64,000 bases of DNA from Chalara sp. BL73 (taxonomy: Eukaryota > Ascomycota > Leotiomycetes > Helotiales). Position 1 is the first letter of the stretch, and every line of letters begins with the position of its first letter. The position numbers and the translations under genes are program-made. Below, in pieces: positions 47,379 through 58,930 of the stretch. Location of the stretch: assembly GCA_918026815.1 (NCBI GenBank), contig CAKJVC010000246.1:186001-250000 (forward strand). The letters are read 5' to 3'. The notes below the pieces were generated by a model. That model was not told the origin of the DNA. It ran no database searches and saw nothing but the letters and a program-made list of their open reading frames with translations.

Positions 47379-50300
47379 TCCTCTGGTTTGCTTCTTTGAA
47401 CTTTTGCTTGCAATCCCCACTTCTCGGCAAACACTTGGGAGTTTTGATGTCTCACCCTAATACCTTTGCTGCGAATAATTGGTTTTGAAAAACCTCTCGT
47501 GGTACAGCTGTAAGATTGTTGTATTTAGTCCATGTCTGGTTGACCGCGCGCCGTTTCGACGATGTTTGCGATTTGAATAAAAGTGGAATTTGTTTTTTTC
47601 TCTTCAAGAGTACCCGCTTCTTTCTGATTTTGACCTTCTCCAGCCAGTCAATCTGTGGTACTCGAAAGCTATTCAGGAATGGCATGATACTACCGAACCA
47701 CTGTAATTCCGCACTCGATCCACCACCATTATGTTGTTCGCAACCAACCAACAAAAGACCGAAAAAAAGTTTCTTGTTGCACGTCGTTCCTACAGCCGTT
47801 TCCGCTTGCCGACGGTAGATATTTGCGCAGTTCGCGAAGTAGCATGATTTCTTATTCCAGGTGAGCAGTTTCTTAGATTGATCAGACGATTCGGTGAACC
47901 ACGAATAGCACGAGCATGGTATCGTCCCAACACACTACCAATTGACGATCAGAAAATAATTCTGTTGCAAATCGCAGGGAAAAGCCGATCCAGCTACCCG
48001 GGCGGAACATTCGCCTAAACCCAAGGAGATGACATGATTTCTTCGTTCATATGGGGGGAGTCACTCCGATGAATGGGATGGTACGCTTACGCACTTTTTT
48101 TCCTGGTTGAGCAAAAAGCAACGAAATCTTAAAGCATAATAACGTCGCAAATGGTGAGTAAAAATGGCCAAGCTAATTTTGCGCCCCAAATATCTGAATC
48201 ATTGGCGTGCTGAGCCATGTTCGATGCTCAAAATATGTATCTCGGGTATCCATTTCCTGTCGCCGACGCCCGAAATTACATTGCGCCAGCCATTCCACCA
48301 CAAGCAACGTCGAAAAGAAACATTTTGTCGCACGTCGCAAATTCAGACACGACTCGATGCCCTATGTTCAATTCCTCAAATTTTGGAGACTTTGCCACTG
48401 GTATAAGAAATGTAACGTTATAAACTTTGGTGGAGGGTGAGTTCATGGGGACGGTTAAACCCTAGTCTACAGGGTGCGGTAGAGTGGAGAGAGATTGACT
48501 TGTGGCTGCATGTATTCGAGCCTCAATCCTACGAATCGCGTCTCTGCTCTAGACTTTTTTGTATGAAGAGAAACGCATTTGTTGCATTTCGCAACTTTGG
48601 CCTTGACTCGAGGTTTTGCATTTCTATTGTTTCCATCGCTTTGTGGAAGGAATATCGGCGGCTTCCGACCCCTGCCCGGCAATACTTCGCCATATGTGAA
48701 GCGGCCCTGTTTGTGACCGGATATATGCTTCCATGATTCCAGACTTCCAGCCCGACAATGCCCAGTTCAATTCTAAGGGTGACACAAAAAAGAAAAGTGA
48801 CTTGTTGCATGTCGCATTTCTCGACCTTGACTCGAGGTTCATAATGGGATTCATGGCTCCATTGCTTCATTTCCAGAGAGGCTTTTTGATGGGGTCGTGG
48901 TGGAGGCACATGACAGCCTCGGACCTTGCGGACGAGTCAGTGTACAAACGTAGACTGCTAGAAACAAAGCACAGGATTGATGAATTGGGCGCAACATGAA
49001 TGCAAAATTCGCACAAGCAAAAAGGGCATCACGGATTCCCTTGCGGTTCAAACAACAGAAATCTAGATCTCTTTGGAACGTGTGAGGCTCAACTACACCT
49101 GCAGGAAATCGTCACTGTCACAGACTGACTGCAGCAGCGACAGTGCCACAACTTAAAGCCACCTATTTCCGCCAGGACTTGGCAGGAATATGTTCGTCAT
49201 TTCTCCAGGAGCCGGAAAAGTCTATTTGATAACCGTCATGCTGGTGACTGGTTGCCTTCTGCCGCGATCTCTTCCAACATAAGCACAGCTAGAATCACAG
49301 CAACAAACCAGCGTTCCGAACAAATCATCTGTTGCACATCGCACTTTTCTTCTTGACTCGACAATTTGGTACACAGCTTCGTCACGGCTTGATCGACTCC
49401 ATAAATCCGGCAATCCTATCGTCAATCATCGCTGAATCATCCCCCGGAGCCCGAGGGAATTGCTCGGAAGCGGGACCCGGAGTCCCATCATTCGTTACGA
49501 CTCTTTTATCCACTATCCCGCACAGTCTAGATCGTTCGCCCTTGGGTATTTTGAGTTTCGGATGCTTCCGCCGCTTGGACGTGCTCATTCGCATCTTTGG
49601 GGACTTTGTTCGTCACTCAACCATCTTTCACTAGAAAACCAAAGAATTCCAGCAGGAGAAGCGCGCAAGTTTCCTCATGAGAATATCATCACCTGCAATT
49701 GCTATTTTCCTGTTTGGTCCGTCAATCATGAATACAGGATTTTTTATTTCCAAGCGAGCATCTACGTACTTGGCCTAGGTACTAAACCTGCATTTGAGTT
49801 CGTTCAGCTCCCCACAGACATATTTTCTCCACGGGGTGGAACCGGCCATGACTCGACACCTAACATTGTGACTCAGCGTTCTCAATACAGTGCGACATCT
49901 TATCTTCCTGACTCGAGGTTACATTTTTCGCGACGTGCAACAAAATTTCCTTTATTCTCTCCCAACCTACATATTCAATCACTCCCAATGTCTGATATTG
50001 GCATATTGCTTTTTCCTGTTTGCCAGCGCAATGCGCCCCACCCGGAGATATATCCGAGCCTCGGATATTGATTGATAGGCTGAATCGGCGCGAAATTTTG
50101 GGTCTTTTTTGCCAAGGGCGGTGGGGGTTGTGCGTGTTGTATTGGTGGGATCGTGCTCATTTGTCTTACTGCCATCACCAGCAGAACGTTGACTGGTTTA
50201 CCACTACGAAAGACGATTTTTGTCGCACGTCTTACGAGACATAGAGTCCGCGATTGCCGCTGGATTGTTTTTCTTTTTCCTTTTCTGGTGCCTCAAGCGG

Positions 50301-50760
50301 TTGAGTGGAACCCGCATTGCGGGTGCTGTGGACAGGCGACGCGAGTGATGCGAGCGATGTGGGTGGGTGCGCGATAGCCGAAGGATTAGGGGGAGATGCG
50401 CTGGTCGCTTTTCAAGTGAATTTGCTTTTTACGAACACAAAGCTATTTAATCCTGCGGAATATGCGCTTAGGTCGGGAAGTACGGATGCTGCGACGTGCA
50501 ACAAGAACGAAGTCTTCTTCTGACTACGAACTCGTTGTTCAGATGATGTGCCGTTGATTGGATGCACGAGGAGCCATATCTACGTGTCGTTCTTGAGGCT
50601 GCTCAGCTTGATTTCGTTGGCCATTAAGCCGAGATTAAGGCGTTCGCAATACCTCGGTTCTTATGCCATTGACGTAGACCATGCCAATGAAAAAGAGAGA
50701 ATCTCTTTAGGACGGTTCCTCTCGCTATCCATGCATGGGCTGAGGTTGTAATCGTGTCTG
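47379..50760. repeat. Gene-poor region with dispersed copies of a bipartite motif
   Basis: No gene recognised. A motif close to GTTGCACGTCGCA recurs, often followed after a 24-25 base offset by GACTCGAGG. Plus-strand copies: 47773-47786, 47962-47976, 48325-48356 (both halves), 48578-48613 (both), 48801-48837 (both), 49329-49360 (both) and 50217-50231. Minus-strand copies: 49929-49945 and 50489-50505. A GACTCGAGG half stands alone near 49910. Early spacings are about 190-250 bases. It could be a decayed tandem repeat, a cluster of protein-binding sites, or part of an unrecognised transcript. I do not know the family. Confidence 0.6.
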
Positions 50761-51505
50761 CCATTTCACTTTCTTTATATATGTTAAAAAGGTCACAAGG
50801 AGTGGTTCAGAAGTACTGAGGTCATGTAAAGTGACACCGATAGTGATGTAGAATCACTGGCAAGGCCCACTTTTCTCGAATTTGTGGTGAGATTGAGTCT
50901 CCATGTGCAATCTGAGCTTTTTTTAGGAACAGATGAAAGCATGCTCTCAGGTTGAGAAACAGAGGGCCAGTTTTCGACTCCGTTATTCTTTTTACTTTGT
51001 GTGCTCGTTAATGTTTCATTACTTATGAGACAATATCATAGATTGATGTTCCAGGAAGATATAGACGAAGGCATTGGATTCAAGGAGTGATTTGGCGTAA
51101 AATATCGACATCCTTGACTCTAATGAGAAGTATGGGCTTGGGGTACAGATGTCTAATACATGCAGTCATTCTGTATGTTGAAGTGAGAGACCGTTGGCAT
51201 TTCATGACTAAGAGCACAATAGGCAAAACGCAGATAGACCGTGAGCTTTGGATTGAATGGAAAACTCAGAGAATCTTATGAATAAAGAAGCAAAGGCTCA
51301 TTCACTCGCAATAATTTAGAGAGCCTTTAATCACAAATCATCCACCTGACTGTCTGTAGCAAAGTTGTGCTAGTCAAGAGAAATCCGAATCATGATGCTT
51401 CGATGATATATCTATAAAAGCAATCAAGAAATATTTCAAGTTTTCTTTCGCGATTTGGTCCACAGACAAAACACTTTCTACGCATAACTGTCCACAGCAT
51501 ACACC
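50761..51505. other. Intergenic region
   Basis: No recognised feature. It includes the upstream region of the hypothetical gene at 51506. Confidence 0.5.
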
Positions 51506-52569
51506 ATGGCCAAGTGTCATTACCGTCATCTTTACACGACGAATGATCACGATCGGTTGGAAAACTTCCAAGGTAATAATAATACCCTAAAATCTAAGGA
51601 ACTTATTTGACCCAAGGCCAACCTGGTTGTTTAGTTATCGGCGGTACATCCATCCTCGAGATCTTCTTTGAGAACAACAGCTTCGTCAGCAACCACCAGT
51701 TCGACGATGCGCCAACAAATCCCATCTTCACACAGATCCCAGTTTCCGAACTCGTCGAGAATGCCAAGCATCCCGACTTTGGCCGCGATTATATCTTAAT
51801 CTTCAGCCCCCACATGACGCCGACTTCACGACCCAATTCTATTGGAGATGAGCATTCCGCATATGCTAAGATCAGCGAGTTTATCGATAGAATCAGCCTA
51901 AGAGACCGCAGCCGCGTCCGCGCTATTGCGTTCTAGGCTTATCTCTACGTTGAATCAAAGACAACCGTCGCGAAGATCCTTCAGGACCTTGAGAATCTGG
52001 AGCGCGTTTACCTTGTAGCCGAAGCCCCGCCCAAAGACTCCGAGGCACTTGGCCCTCGCCAGAATCCACCGCAACAGCTCGAACTTTTGGTGCAGCCGCT
52101 CGACAACCTAGATGACACCGGTAATACGGTCCCTCGCGCCGTAGAGCTATGCAAAAAGGACGGGGGAAAGGTCGAGGTTCGATGCGCCATGATCAGGCGT
52201 GATGGGGTTCTGATGCCCTACTGCAGCGATGAGCCGGGGAAGCCAGAAAATGAAGATTCGCCCGGCGGCACGGGAGGCAGGAATATGTTGGTCGAGTTGG
52301 AGGAGCTCGCAGAGGCTTTGAGGGCTTTACAAGCGGTTGACGAAGCCATCGAAAAGGATATCGATGAGCAGATGAAGGTTATTCAGCGTAATTATATGCA
52401 GGCTGTTGAGGATAAGCGGAAAGCCGCAGTTCACCCCGCGACCTCGGAAGGCTTTGATGTTTTTGGCCTCCCGCACGAGGAGGAAGAGCTTGATATTGGT
52501 GACAGTGGTAATGAAGGTGGGCCTGAAGGTGACGAGGAAGTTGACGCCGAGAAGACCGGGAAGACGTAG
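51506..52569 (+). pseudogene. Hypothetical fungal gene disrupted by a single in-frame TAG
   Basis: ATG 51506 opens exon 1 (MAKCHYRHLYTTNDHDRLEN). A 44-base intron at 51573-51616 joins FQ to GQPGCLVIGG in frame. The same frame then continues to TAG 52567-52569, broken only by TAG at 51934-51936 (codon 129, after RVRAIAF). Without it the protein would be 339 residues; CAG to TAG is the simplest origin. The region after the stop (AYLYVESKTTVAKILQDLEN) has the same composition and codon use. The C-terminus is acidic (EEEELDIGDSGNEGGPEGDE). The layout recalls fungal 2EXR-like proteins of unknown function, but I cannot assign a family. It may be a recent pseudogene or a sequencing error. Confidence 0.6.
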
Positions 52570-53423
52570 ATGGAGTCGGAATGCTTACCGCTTTCATAAG
52601 TAGGTTGGCTAGGTATGATAATGGGGATCCGGTGAGTTGCACTGAGAGTTGTGGAGGAAACGTAGTTATGAACGTTGCTTAGGCTGAGTACGGCTGTTAA
52701 CTAAAGTCTTGAATCCTTGAGGCAATACTATTTGTGACTGTGTCCTTAGGAACAAAGGCGTTTGAAATGTAAAACTATGTTTCCTTACTTTGAATTAGAT
52801 ATACCTTATATATTTCCTAGCTTTATTGCTATAGAGGTTTCTATAACCATGTATGATAATAAAATGGATAATTATATGTAATACTTATGTACTGAACTAT
52901 TATCACATTTAAATTCACATGTTACATTTTTAGTCTCGGTTTAAAAGCACTGATATATTAAGCAAAGCGATATACTGCAAAAACACAAAAAGGAAAATAT
53001 TCGTCTTTCGACTTAAAAAACCAACCGTACCCAGGACTTCGCAAGTTTAGTGTCACGATGTGACAATCACGTGATGTCACTTACGATTTAACAAATATAA
53101 TGCCAAAGGCGTAACTATGATAGAAAGCATTTTGATGGTATATATATGTTAAATCAATAAAGAGTAATATACCACTTTTAGTTACTTTTGTTAGCCCTTA
53201 AGCTAATTATAAGAACTCTTTGCCGTCGGCCTGAGTTTGAACTAAGTTGGGCCTGGCTCTTATGTATGCCACGCGTTGGAAGTAGAGCTATGTGTCCGTT
53301 AAGATCTTTAGCGTAAAGGTTGCTTATTTTGTATCTACTTAGCCTTGGTCAATAGTCCTCTCCCACATGAAATAATTCCTCCTCTGTCCTACTAGGACTG
53401 AATTTAAAATTGAGGTTATCAGA
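52570..53423. other. AT-rich intergenic region with a palindromic cluster
   Basis: No gene. At 53051-53080 overlapping palindromes occur: GTCACGATGTGAC and ATCACGTGAT (CACGTG E-box), then GTGATGTCAC. Confidence 0.45.
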
Positions 53424-55520
53424 TTGACATTTACCAGCCTGGCCGAGATGTCGCGATTTTCATATGTACCATTGGACGGGGCTGAAGACGGAAAGCGAGC
53501 ATTTCGTCTTATGACAATATTACCAGACACAGAGGCAACCCCAGTTAGATGTACACTGGAAAATATCTTATGGGATGACAACCCAACTCGGCCAACAGTG
53601 GGTAGGGCGGAAGATTCGCTGTTCTCTCCGCCTGGTCAATCCGCACTAAGGAAGACGCAAAAGTCTGCGATACAATTTCGACGGAGGTCCAAATTGTCGA
53701 AACGCCGAAATGCGTAAGGCTCACCATTAAATGCCTATGTGGCAATTTCCTATGCTTGGTGTATTGAAGAGTCCAAAATACAAATACTGTTGACGGATAC
53801 CATTTTGGAGTGACGCGAATGCTGGAGCAGGCACTTCGCCGTCTACGCTATCTAAATCAGCCAAGAAATATTTGGATCGATGCTATATATAAATCAAGGA
53901 AATTCCGAACAGAAAGCGAGCCAGATCAGAAAAATGTAAAACATATTTGCTGACGCAGGTCGGGTTGTAGTATGGCTGGGAGAGGCGAGCACCGACAGCT
54001 ACCGAGGGATTGGGTTCGCGAAGGAGCTCTCGAAATTGGACTTTACAGCGGGACTTCCTACTTCGGTTCCCAAAGCAGTTATAGAATTACTTTCCATAAG
54101 TCGAATATCGTCCTAGAGTGCACCTCATCGACTAATGAACAGAGCCTCGTGGCTCCGAACATGGGTTGTGCAAGAAGTCGTAGTCGCCGAGAGTATTGAG
54201 TTTCTATGGGGAGGCAACTCTATATCCTAGGAGGAACTCAGCCAAGCAATCGCAATTTCCATGAATGTATATGAGTGATTTCTCGTTCTAGAGTCGCTAT
54301 CCAGCTCGGAGGATTACTTCGTCAGCAGCACTTTATGTTACCAGGCTGCTTTCGATCTCGCATTCTGCCGAAAAGTTGGTGGCGGCAGCCTTGGCGACCT
54401 AAGTGTCCCACAAGGGCTCTTACAATGGATCTTTAGTAATCGACTGCGAATTTGCAAATTTCCACATGGTAAGATATACTCTATTCTTGGTCTAACTTCT
54501 AAGACTTTTCAGCATGATAACAATTGGTTACAGCCGATCGATCGGTCGCTTATACAGATCCGTTACCAAGGCATTCATTACAAAGTCTAAATTGCCAAAC
54601 ATACTTTGTCATTCCCCACGATATGGTATCCTGAATTTCCTTCTTGGATGCTATTGTGAAATGGCCAAGCCTATTGGTCAGATTTTGCTTAGTAATCTTT
54701 TGGCGTGAAACCCTATTTTGAACCCTCTGGCTGGTTGATTCTATTAGCTCTACAATCACATTTTTATGGCCTATTCTACAATATATTCTCTGATATAATC
54801 ACCTATAGACATTCCGTCTGACAGCTATCTTTATCCATCACACCCTAAGTCGCTATTGGAAGGCGTATGTGCGCTTTTCTAGGGACCTATCGACTTGAGG
54901 GTTAATGGAACCATAGTGGAAGTAGTGATAGAAGCTCAGCCTAAGCTACCACTTCTTCCCAGTTTACACAAGTTCAACACCGTTCCCTATACCAGTACCC
55001 ATCTAACAATTCAACATAATAGCTACTGTCACTAGACAATAGACCATAAAGCATCTGACTAACTGTTCTTACCTGCGTTCAATCATTGGCACCTTGAAGA
55101 GATCCAAAATAATGTCCTTTTCATGCTGAAAATCTTCCTCAAATTACTAACAATCAAGAGATCGCCTCATTCTTTCGATAGGGAATGGCATACGAAGACC
55201 TCCCTTCTCACGAGCAACAATAATCTGCAAAATATAGGGCCGACGGATCTTGAAGAGTTTCAATCAGGTGTTGAAAGCACATTAAGTAGTAGAACAGCCA
55301 TCGCGACTAGAAATTACCTGGCGATCGCGCCAGATGTAACACAGCCAGGCGGCTTAATCTGCATGTCCTCAGGGTGGTGCTCCTGTAATTCATCAGCCAC
55401 AGCTTAATGGTACTTATACTTTTATCGGCGATGCTTTTACCGGGAGTGACCAGCCTGGCCAAGACACGATGTACGAACAGGTCGATGATGATTTACTATC
55501 TAAATTTCAATACATGGTGC
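53424..55520 (+). pseudogene. HET-domain pseudogene
   Basis: Pieces of a HET protein follow in order on the plus strand but in different frames. They are FSYVPLDGAEDGKRAFRL (53450) as the usual N-terminus, NAYVAISYAW (53730), LEQALRRLRYLNQPRNIWID (53825) and GRVVVWLGEASTDSYRG (53960), with PTSVPKAVIELLSI next. The C-terminal region LEEFQSGVES ... NGTYTFIGDAF is at 55240-55450. Several shifts and stops separate them, and the 169-base element at 54655-54823 lies inside. Clearly a dead relative of the intact HET gene type at 4524-6758, although the two do not look like recent copies. Confidence 0.8.
54655..54823 (+). mobile_element. 169-base non-autonomous element with TIRs (copy 2)
   Basis: Starts TGTGAAATGGCC and ends CCGTCTGACA, with the 5-base duplication GCTAT at 54650-54654 and 54824-54828. 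It shares the body of the 44487-44656 element in the same orientation. It sits inside the HET pseudogene. Confidence 0.75.
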
Positions 55521-56055
55521 TGGTATGACGAGAGGGTGGAGCTTTTCTCCTTAGGCGGTCTACTTAGATTAGTAGAACATGCTCGTAAACCTCGTTCATC
55601 TGCAGATTCGTAGTGCAAATTGGAGGCATAGTCTCCGGTTTACACTATATTTACTTGGGATTTCTACTCTTTATTTAACGGCCATCTGCGCGCAACTTAT
55701 GGCGTGATAATTCTCGTGTAAATATCACGTGCCAATACCTACAGAACTGATTTTTACTCTAACAGTAACGTCTGGATTGAGAAGAATATACTTAAAACAT
55801 TTTACATTGTACATGTTTCTCTCTCTGGCTTAGGACTGACATAAGTAGAACGCCCCAGCATCCGTCGCCGTTGAGATAGCCGTTTGAAGTAAATTCTGGC
55901 TTCTATAGGAGGTTGAATATACAGTGGTGACGGGTTTGGACCCATTGGCTGAGCTAGAGGGCTCTCCAAGATTCCGGTGGTGAAATACGGCGTATTTTAG
56001 TTGATGCAAATTACCCTGTCTCACATATCTCGTACTATATGCTGAGTCCTTTGTC
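55521..56055. other. Intergenic region
   Basis: No gene recognised; it may contain the remaining tail of the HET pseudogene. Confidence 0.4.
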
Positions 56056-56891
56056 TTACAAGCCCTTCACCTCCTTATTGATAGCCCTCTCCACCGCTGC
56101 AGAGATCCTGTCTGCAAGAAAGTCCGTCTGGCTCAACATCGGTGAATGGCCGGCGTTACATCTCTCCACTTGAGCACCAGCACTGGCCGCGAACATTTCT
56201 TGGTATTGAGCAGGAGCAGCCTGGTCATTTTCGCAGATCAGGTAAGTGGATGACACATATTTATACGCAGCTCTAGTCAACTTTGTTTTCTGGACATTAT
56301 AAGATTGAAGAATCAGTCGAGACTCCCAAAGCTTGGCCTCGTCTTTTGGTAAATCGTTGTACAGTACTGAAGCTGCGTTGCGTACTGTGAATCGACCATC
56401 CGTCTAGATCCTGGAATGAGAAATCTCGTGAAGGTAAATGAGGAGTGAGTGCTTACCCTAACATCATTATTTGGGGACTCTCCAAACGCATCAAGTACCG
56501 ATTGCCCCGGTGGCAAAATGAATGCACTGAAGAAATAGAGATGTATAACGCCGCCAGGTAAGCCCCTAGCCCTCCGGTTGTTGAAAGTGAGGTCCTCAGG
56601 AATAGCTTCGCTACCCACCAGCCCACCATAGGAGTGCATCACAACCACGACCGTCTTCCCTCCGTTCTCAATCTGATTAACGAGCTCCTGGCGTACAGCG
56701 AGAGCATCATCGGCGAGTGTGATTGATGGAAAGGCTGGGTCATCAACATTGGCACAACTTGGCAGCAAGGGGTGAACCGTGTGGTAACCTAAGAACTTCA
56801 ATCTATCTTCTAAGGCCTTATACACAAAAGGTGTTTGAAATGAGCCCTGGACAACGATGATTGTCGATGGTTCTTGACCTGTGGCTGACAT
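56056..56891 (-). CDS. Alpha/beta hydrolase
   Basis: Two exons, 56891-56457 and 56403-56056, give 260 residues. The 53-base intron (GTAAGC ... GATCTAG) joins NDVR to TDGRFTVRNAA. The N-terminal IIVVQGSFQTPFVY is the first strand with an oxyanion loop. The nucleophile is Ser87 in VVVVMHSYGG (H-x-S-x-G variant). The acid is probably the Asp in LICENDQAAP, and the base His is in NAGHSPMLSQ. The length and motifs match small AB_hydrolase_6-type fungal hydrolases. No signal peptide. It lies next to the amidohydrolase gene in the same direction (394 bases apart), so a shared pathway is possible. Substrate unknown. Confidence 0.9.
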
Positions 56892-57285
56892 GGTAGGCGA
56901 AATGGCAGACTCTATTACGAATTAGCTTGTCAGTTTGGAAAATTTTCACTAATCAATGGATACCATTTACATAAAGCCTCTGCTCCTCATGAGCTTGAGA
57001 TGTTGTACGTAAATTCGAAATTAGCGGTAAGACACGTGACATGTAACTTTTTTACGTCATGTTCAGACCGGCGAGCATCTATGAAGCGATCCCCATAACA
57101 AGCAACTTGATTCTATTGCCAGTTTCAAGATAAAGTTTTGGATTTTCTTCATAATGTTGTTAGATCAGAATGCTACTTCGCGCTACCGTAATGAGGCGTA
57201 CACGCGACATCATTCGCTAAGAATGTGTTATGATAAAGTCGGGATTAATCTCAAATTCCAACCTTAAGAGTAATGTTAAACTATC
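56892..57285. other. Intergenic region between the two hydrolase genes
   Basis: Promoter region of the alpha/beta hydrolase and terminator region of the amidohydrolase. No specific site can be named. Confidence 0.5.
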
Positions 57286-58930
57286 CTAGTAGTCCTTCTG
57301 CATGGCTACCTTGACTTCAGGAAAATCAGGAACAATAGGATGCACATTCCCATCCTGACCGGCGACTGGCGGTGCGATATACTCTTTTCTGCCCGCCTTG
57401 TGCACCTTTCCGTTGATGACAATGACATTCAACTTGTCATGGTCTTGCAGTATCTCAATATCTTCCAATGGGTTTCCATCCACAAGGATACAGTCACCGT
57501 AGAAGCCTTCTTTGATCATTCCAAGTTCATCTTCTCGCATAAAAAGTTTGGCTACGCCTGCGGTGGCTGCGATCAATGCTTCCATTGGTGTGAAATCAAG
57601 GAGCTTGACGAAATGAGCCAGGTCGCGCGCATAAGTCCCATGAGGTGTCCACGCAAAACCATAGTCACCACCTGGCAAGACTACAATACCACGTCGGTGC
57701 ATCTCCCGAAGACCACGAATGGCAGCATTGAGCTCTTTCTTATAACCCACCTGCTCAGCTTTTTCATTGGGATAGCCAAAGGCTGCTGCATCATGCACTG
57801 TTTAACCATGTCAATGTGGGAAACTTTTCTACAATAGGCGGCTACTCACAAGTTGCAATTAGCCAATTTATACCTGGAGCTACGATATGCTTGTCTTTCT
57901 CTGCCTCTAGCATATCCATCCCATCGTCATCGATATATGAAGCATGGTAAATCACATCAACACCGTGCCTTACACACATCTTAACCGAGTCACGGGCTCT
58001 GGCGTGTGCACAAAGACGACGACCTAAACCATGTGCTTCATCTACACAAGCAGCAGTCTCTTCATCCGAAAAGTAGCAATCTTGTGCCGAGCGAATCTCC
58101 GTGATCTGTAAAATATCAGTGTATCATCCTAAACCTGATGTTCAGGCACCTGACCTCTTCTCCACTCATGCTAAGCTTAATCTGATCAACACCAAGGCCG
58201 ACATGATGTCTGATGACTTGTCGCATCTCATCGGGCCCATCTGCGTATGCTGTAATCCCAGCGACCAGATCGCCATCTCGACGTGCTATCTCTTTCCCAT
58301 TCGCCAAATATCGAGGACCTGGTATATCTCCAGCGTTGATAGCATCTCGAATGACGACATCTAGTCTTTCTTTTGCTGATGCAGCTCCGAAACACCTGTT
58401 ACGTGCGTCTGACTCAGCCCACAGGCCTGGAAAATATCTTCGACTACCTACATTGTGTATCCAGAGTCAATATAACAGTGGGCACTCCGTGCGGTAAGAA
58501 GAACATGTTCTTCTACATTCAATTCGCCGAGCCTATTTAGATCGCCACCATTCCAGGTGAAATGAGTATGAGCATCCCCTAATCCACTCATTAAAGTTCT
58601 CCCACGGCCATAGAAAACTCGTATTTTTGCGTCTTTCTTCAAGGTTTCGGCATTTGGGATAGTCCCGATTTGAGTAATTCTCTCGCCTTCAATCAGAACA
58701 TCACCTCGAAACGGATCTCGTCCACTTGAGTCGATGATATTGACATCTGTAAAGAGAATCTTTGAATCAGGATGTGTTCCAATAATCTCATATTTCTTGG
58801 GCCGGAGCGACTGGTCGAAGTTGAGGGCATTGATGGAGGATGAGTTGCGTGGAGGCCCTTGATAAGGGATGTCAGAGTTCAAGCTACCCCTAAAGCTGGG
58901 ACTGGGGTCATCAACTCTTGAGTGGGCCAT
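57286..58930 (-). CDS. Metal-dependent amidohydrolase, imidazolonepropionase/ochratoxinase-like
   Basis: Four exons, 58930-58452, 58395-58155, 58105-57850 and 57797-57286, give 495 residues. Introns are 56, 49 and 52 bases; the second has a GTCAGG donor. Joining them gives SGYTMCFGAASAKERLD, SGEEITEIRSAQDCYF and IATLHDAAAFGYP without breaks. The metal-binding HxH is His121-Thr-His123 in GLGDAHTHF. Further ligands are likely in IKLSMSG (Lys), CAHARARDS and VDVIYHASY. The catalytic Asp is in LPGGDYGFAWTPHG. The C-terminal FYGDCILVDGNPLEDIEIL is the usual small beta-domain of the Amidohydro_1 fold. It probably hydrolyses a cyclic or peptide-like amide in the cytosol; the exact substrate is unknown. 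Confidence 0.92.

Noticed and set aside
48301..48840. CRISPR-like array because of recurring short motifs
   Set aside because: Repeats are imperfect, irregularly spaced and on both strands, and the host is a eukaryote.
48164..50751. Several 60-200-codon frames in the motif-rich region
   Set aside because: They overlap on both strands, contain the repeated motif in different frames, and resemble no protein family I know.
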